Below are positions 1-20,847 of a DNA stretch of 20,847 bases, in pieces. The position numbers and the translations under genes are program-made. Below the pieces are notes generated by a model. That model saw only the letters and a list, made by a program, of their open reading frames with translations. It did no database searches and was not told where the DNA came from. Origin of the DNA: Paulinella micropora (taxonomy: Eukaryota > Cercozoa > Imbricatea > Euglyphida); assembly GCA_009731375.1 (NCBI GenBank), contig BJOX01000370.1, forward strand, positions 205,480 to 226,326, written 5' to 3'. Within the stretch, counting starts at the first letter, position 1, and every line of letters begins with the position of its first letter.

Positions 1-46
<46 letters not shown>

Positions 47-315
47 ATATCTATGCTACAGACATACATTCGTGCATTTATCGACTGGTAGGATGTATGG
101 GAGTATGGATGGCTGGATGGATACACGCACATATTTGACATGCATGTATCGCATCTATGTATGTATGTATGTATGTATGTATGTATGCATGCATGTATGC
201 ATGTATTTGACATGCATCAATCGCCGAAACGAGTAGGTATCCATGCATGCATGTACGTATGTATGTATGTATGTATGTATGTATGTATGCATGTATGTAT
301 TTGTGTATGTGTCAC
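1..315. repeat. Poly-A then ATGT/ATGC tetranucleotides
   Basis: 45 A at the window start, about 90 bases of diverged sequence, then (ATGT)n/(ATGC)n. No gene seen. Confidence 0.9.
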
Positions 316-17891
<17,576 letters not shown>

Positions 17892-17934
17892 CTAAATCTT
17901 CTTGGCCGACAACACATACGTGCAAAACATACAC

Positions 17935-18490
17935 ACTAAATTACATGACATACTATGACATGACATTACATCTATCCTATTACTTGAGATTAGGTTACAT
18001 TACATTACATTAAATTACATTACATTACATTACATTACATCGCATCACATTACATTACATCACATTACATTACATTAGATTATATTATATTATTACATTC
18101 CATTCCATTACACCATATTGCATCAGTTTGCTTTAGATTGCATCAAATTACATTACATTACATTACATTACATCACGTTACGTTACGTTACGTTACATTA
18201 CATGACGTTACGTTACATTACATTACATTACATTACATTACTTACATTACATTATATTACATTACACCACATTACAATACATGACAATACATGACATGAC
18301 ATGACATTACATTACATGACATTTACATTACACGGCATGACAACACATTCCAATACATTACATTAAATCATTACATTACATTACATTACATTACATTACA
18401 TTACATTATATTACATTATATTACATTATATTATATTACATTACATTACAGTACAGTAGATTACAGTAGATTACAGTACATTAGATTAGC
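17935..18490. repeat. (ATTAC)n pentanucleotide array
   Basis: About 550 bp of TTACA units with GTTAC and TGACA variants; upstream of the first exons. Confidence 0.92.
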
Positions 18491-19145
18491 ATGCCTCCCA
18501 GGAAGGATTCTATTCCGAGCATTTAATATCCAGCACACATTCTCTCCATATACATCGCATGTGTATATTTATGACATATGTATGCACGTATTGACAGTGT
18601 TGCTGGTCCTCCCATAGTAATCTCACCTCCATACATTTATGATCATACAATCTCATACACACAAGTACATACACCATTCTTACATCCGAAAAATATTGGA
18701 CATAAAAAATTGTTCAGATTGTGCAAAATAATTGTTCAGACATGGTAGTAGGAGTACTAATAGGAGCAAGAAAACAAGAAAAGACACGATCGCACAGGAA
18801 AGTCCAGAGGAGAAACAGAACGGAGAAGAGCACACGACAAGATGCAGGCAAACCTGGGCATGCTAAAACTGACGAAGAGTCGGTTTTCAAACTCCTGCCA
18901 GGCACATGAAAAAAAACAAGTGCCTTCGCAAAACAAGTGCCTTCGCAAAACAACAGCTAAGGGTGATTGTTGTAGTAGTAGGTTGCAAAACATTGGTCAA
19001 CAAGCTCAGTAAATCGTCCACACATCCGATCTTGGGGCGTGAGGCAGGCATGAGGCAGTGTGACAAGTTTCCGGGAAAAACGTTCTGGGAACTTGAAATA
19101 TTTGGTTTCAACACCCCGTCCCAATAATTTTAGAGGCAAATCCTG
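18491..19145. other. Non-repetitive region without a confident gene
   Basis: The longest unique stretch. Includes a 17-base direct repeat (acaagtgccttcgcaaa, from about 18,917). The minus strand at 18,970-19,060 has an open stretch reading RMCGRFTELVDQCFAT, not recognised. Could hold promoter or 5' exons of the minus-strand gene. Confidence 0.3.
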
Positions 19146-19154
19146 GAATACCGC

Positions 19155-19160
19155 TTTTTT

Positions 19161-19211
<51 letters not shown>

Positions 19212-19228
19212 TTTTTTTNNNNNNNNNN
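19155..19228. repeat. Poly-T tract and 10-N gap
   Basis: About 50 T with one G; gap 19,219-19,228. Could be the reverse of a retrotransposon A tail. Confidence 0.9.
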
Positions 19229-19555
19229 ACGTCAGTCTTTCCAAGGAGACTGTTACAAAAAGACAACAACAGAGGCAGCGACAAACACCAAAGACAAACA
19301 CAAACAAACAAACACAAGGCCAGACAGGGGCAAGGGAGACGATACTGAACTAGAAGGCAAGAGCAGAAAGCGCCGGCAGAGGTAAGACATAACTAACAAT
19401 TTGCGCAAGTGAGATCAATTGACAGTCAGTGAGACAGCTCTAAAGGAAACTGCAGCACCTAACGCAATTCACTCGCACCCAGAGGCCATCGCAGCCAGGA
19501 GGGTGGTGTACTTGCAGAGCGTAGTAGGCTGGACGTGGCGATTTTTTTTTAAAAT

Positions 19556-19839
<284 letters not shown>

Positions 19840-20521
19840 NNNNNNNNNNNNNNNNNNNNNNNNNNNNNNNNNNNNNNNNNNNNNNNNNNNNNNNNNNNNN
19901 NNNNNNNNNNNNNNNNNNNNNNNNNNNNNNNNNNNNNNNNNNNNNNNNNNNNNNNNNNNNNNNNNNNNNNNNNNNNNNNNNNNNNNNNNNNNNNNNNNNN
20001 NNNNNNNNNNNNNNNNNNNNNNNNNNNNNNNNNNNNNNNNNNNNNNNNNNNNNNNNNNNNNNNNNNNNNNNNNNNNNNNNNNNNNNNNNNNNNNNNNNNN
20101 NNNNNNNNNNNNNNNNNNNNNNNNNNNNNNNNNNNNNNNNNNNNNNNNNNNNNNNNNNNNNNNNNNNNNNNNNNNNNNNNNNNNNNNNNNNNNNNNNNNN
20201 NNNNNNNNNNNNNNNNNNNNNNNNNNNNNNNNNNNNNNNNNNNNNNNNNNNNNNNNNNNNNNNNNNNNNNNNNNNNNNNNNNNNNNNNNNNNNNNNNNNN
20301 NNNNNNNNNNNNNNNNNNNNNNNNNNNNNNNNNNNNNNNNNNNNNNNNNNNNNNNNNNNNNNNNNNNNNNNNNNNNNNNNNNNNNNNNNNNNNNNNNNNN
20401 NNNNNNNNNNNNNNNNNNNNNNNNNNNNNNNNNNNNNNNNNNNNNNNNNNNNNNNNNNNNNNNNNNNNNNNNNNNNNNNNNNNNNNNNNNNNNNNNNNNN
20501 NNNNNNNNNNNNNNNNNNNNN
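19840..20521. other. Assembly gap (682 N)
   Basis: Starts inside SINE copy 4, so a repeat probably broke the assembly. Confidence 0.98.
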
Positions 20522-20847
20522 GGGAAGAGGAGGTGGTTGGGCCTCTCCCCACGAAGGTGACCGCTTGGGGAGGGCGGTCACCGGGATATGCGCAACTCTC
20601 AACTGGGCATGTACTCGGTAGGGGTTCGGCCAGGCAGGTTGTGGGGTTCTGTTGGATTGTTGGTTGGCTCGTTTTTCTTGGCTGTTGGTTTGGGTCTGGT
20701 TTCCTGGTTAGCCCATTTTCGCCGAATTTCCTGCCGAGTAAATGCCTGGGGGCTTCCAGTTCCGGTTTGGTGATCTTGTTGAGGTGAGCATTCGGAGGAA
20801 ACAGTACCGAGATGGGTTGAAGATAGGATTCACATTGAGCCGAGATG
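20522..20847. other. GC-rich stretch with a hairpin, no gene assigned
   Basis: Composition differs from the rest. ggtgaccgc at 20,556-20,564 and gcggtcacc at 20,574-20,582 form a perfect 9-bp stem with a 9-base loop. Short open frames exist on the plus strand but are not recognisable. Confidence 0.4.

Noticed and set aside
1-45. Poly-A tail of a retrotransposon or processed copy
   Set aside because: Cut by the window edge; what precedes it is not visible.
20522-20787. Plus-strand coding region at the window end
   Set aside because: Open only because it follows N; the Gly/Leu/Val-rich translation matches nothing I recognise and has no splice or start support.

Overview
The window looks like nuclear DNA from a eukaryote with heavily expanded introns. 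It has no compact bacterial-style genes, several assembly gaps (runs of N), more than half of the readable bases in microsatellites, and a tRNA-derived SINE. I cannot name the species. Candidates would be lineages with very long repeat-filled introns, such as a unicellular holozoan, an alga or an invertebrate; the sequence does not decide between them.

The main content is one split gene (or possibly two) on the minus strand, read from about 17.9 kb down to about 0.3 kb. It appears as small islands of non-repetitive sequence (about 20-130 bp) between microsatellites. Many islands begin after a good 3' splice site and end at a GT donor on the minus strand, and reading phase carries over most neighbouring pairs. 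The upstream exons (17.9-16.2 kb) splice into an actin-depolymerising-factor homology (ADF-H) domain, with the order NPNNW..NY, GHGG, LLDDDK, then KKLAFITYVGP..GLVRAS. After them come Ser/Pro-rich and charged, probably coiled-coil, exons (15.8-0.3 kb). This resembles ADF-H proteins of the coactosin/drebrin-like type, but the family assignment is an inference.

The most unusual feature is repeated duplication of these small exons. At least ten exon types exist in 2-6 local copies separated by different microsatellites. In the clearest cases the copies differ mainly at synonymous positions or by whole codons, while the flanking intron sequence has diverged. Two pairs (15,422/15,763 and 8,067/8,435) have lengths not divisible by three and matching splice phases, so only one member of each could be used per transcript. 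Other copies have stops or lost ends and look like decayed exons. Together this suggests an exon-array gene built or expanded within microsatellites.

Layout: 0-2.2 kb, Pro-rich and Lys/Glu-rich exon arrays and a 130-bp inverted repeat. 2.2-5.5 kb, GATA/ATGT-type tetranucleotides with further exon arrays. 5.5-6.1 kb, gap. 6.1-9.1 kb, more exons in (GA)n and (GATA)n. 9.1-11 kb, trinucleotide repeats with three SINE copies. 11-12.8 kb, (GGATAT)n and (ATC)n with exon copies. 13-14.5 kb, a 39-nt exon array in CTTGT/AATAC pentanucleotides. 14.5-17.9 kb, ADF-H exons. 17.9-18.5 kb, an ATTAC pentanucleotide block. 18.5-20.8 kb, mostly non-coding, with a fourth, gap-truncated SINE and a GC-rich end. 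All splice calls are by eye; no transcript evidence is available.
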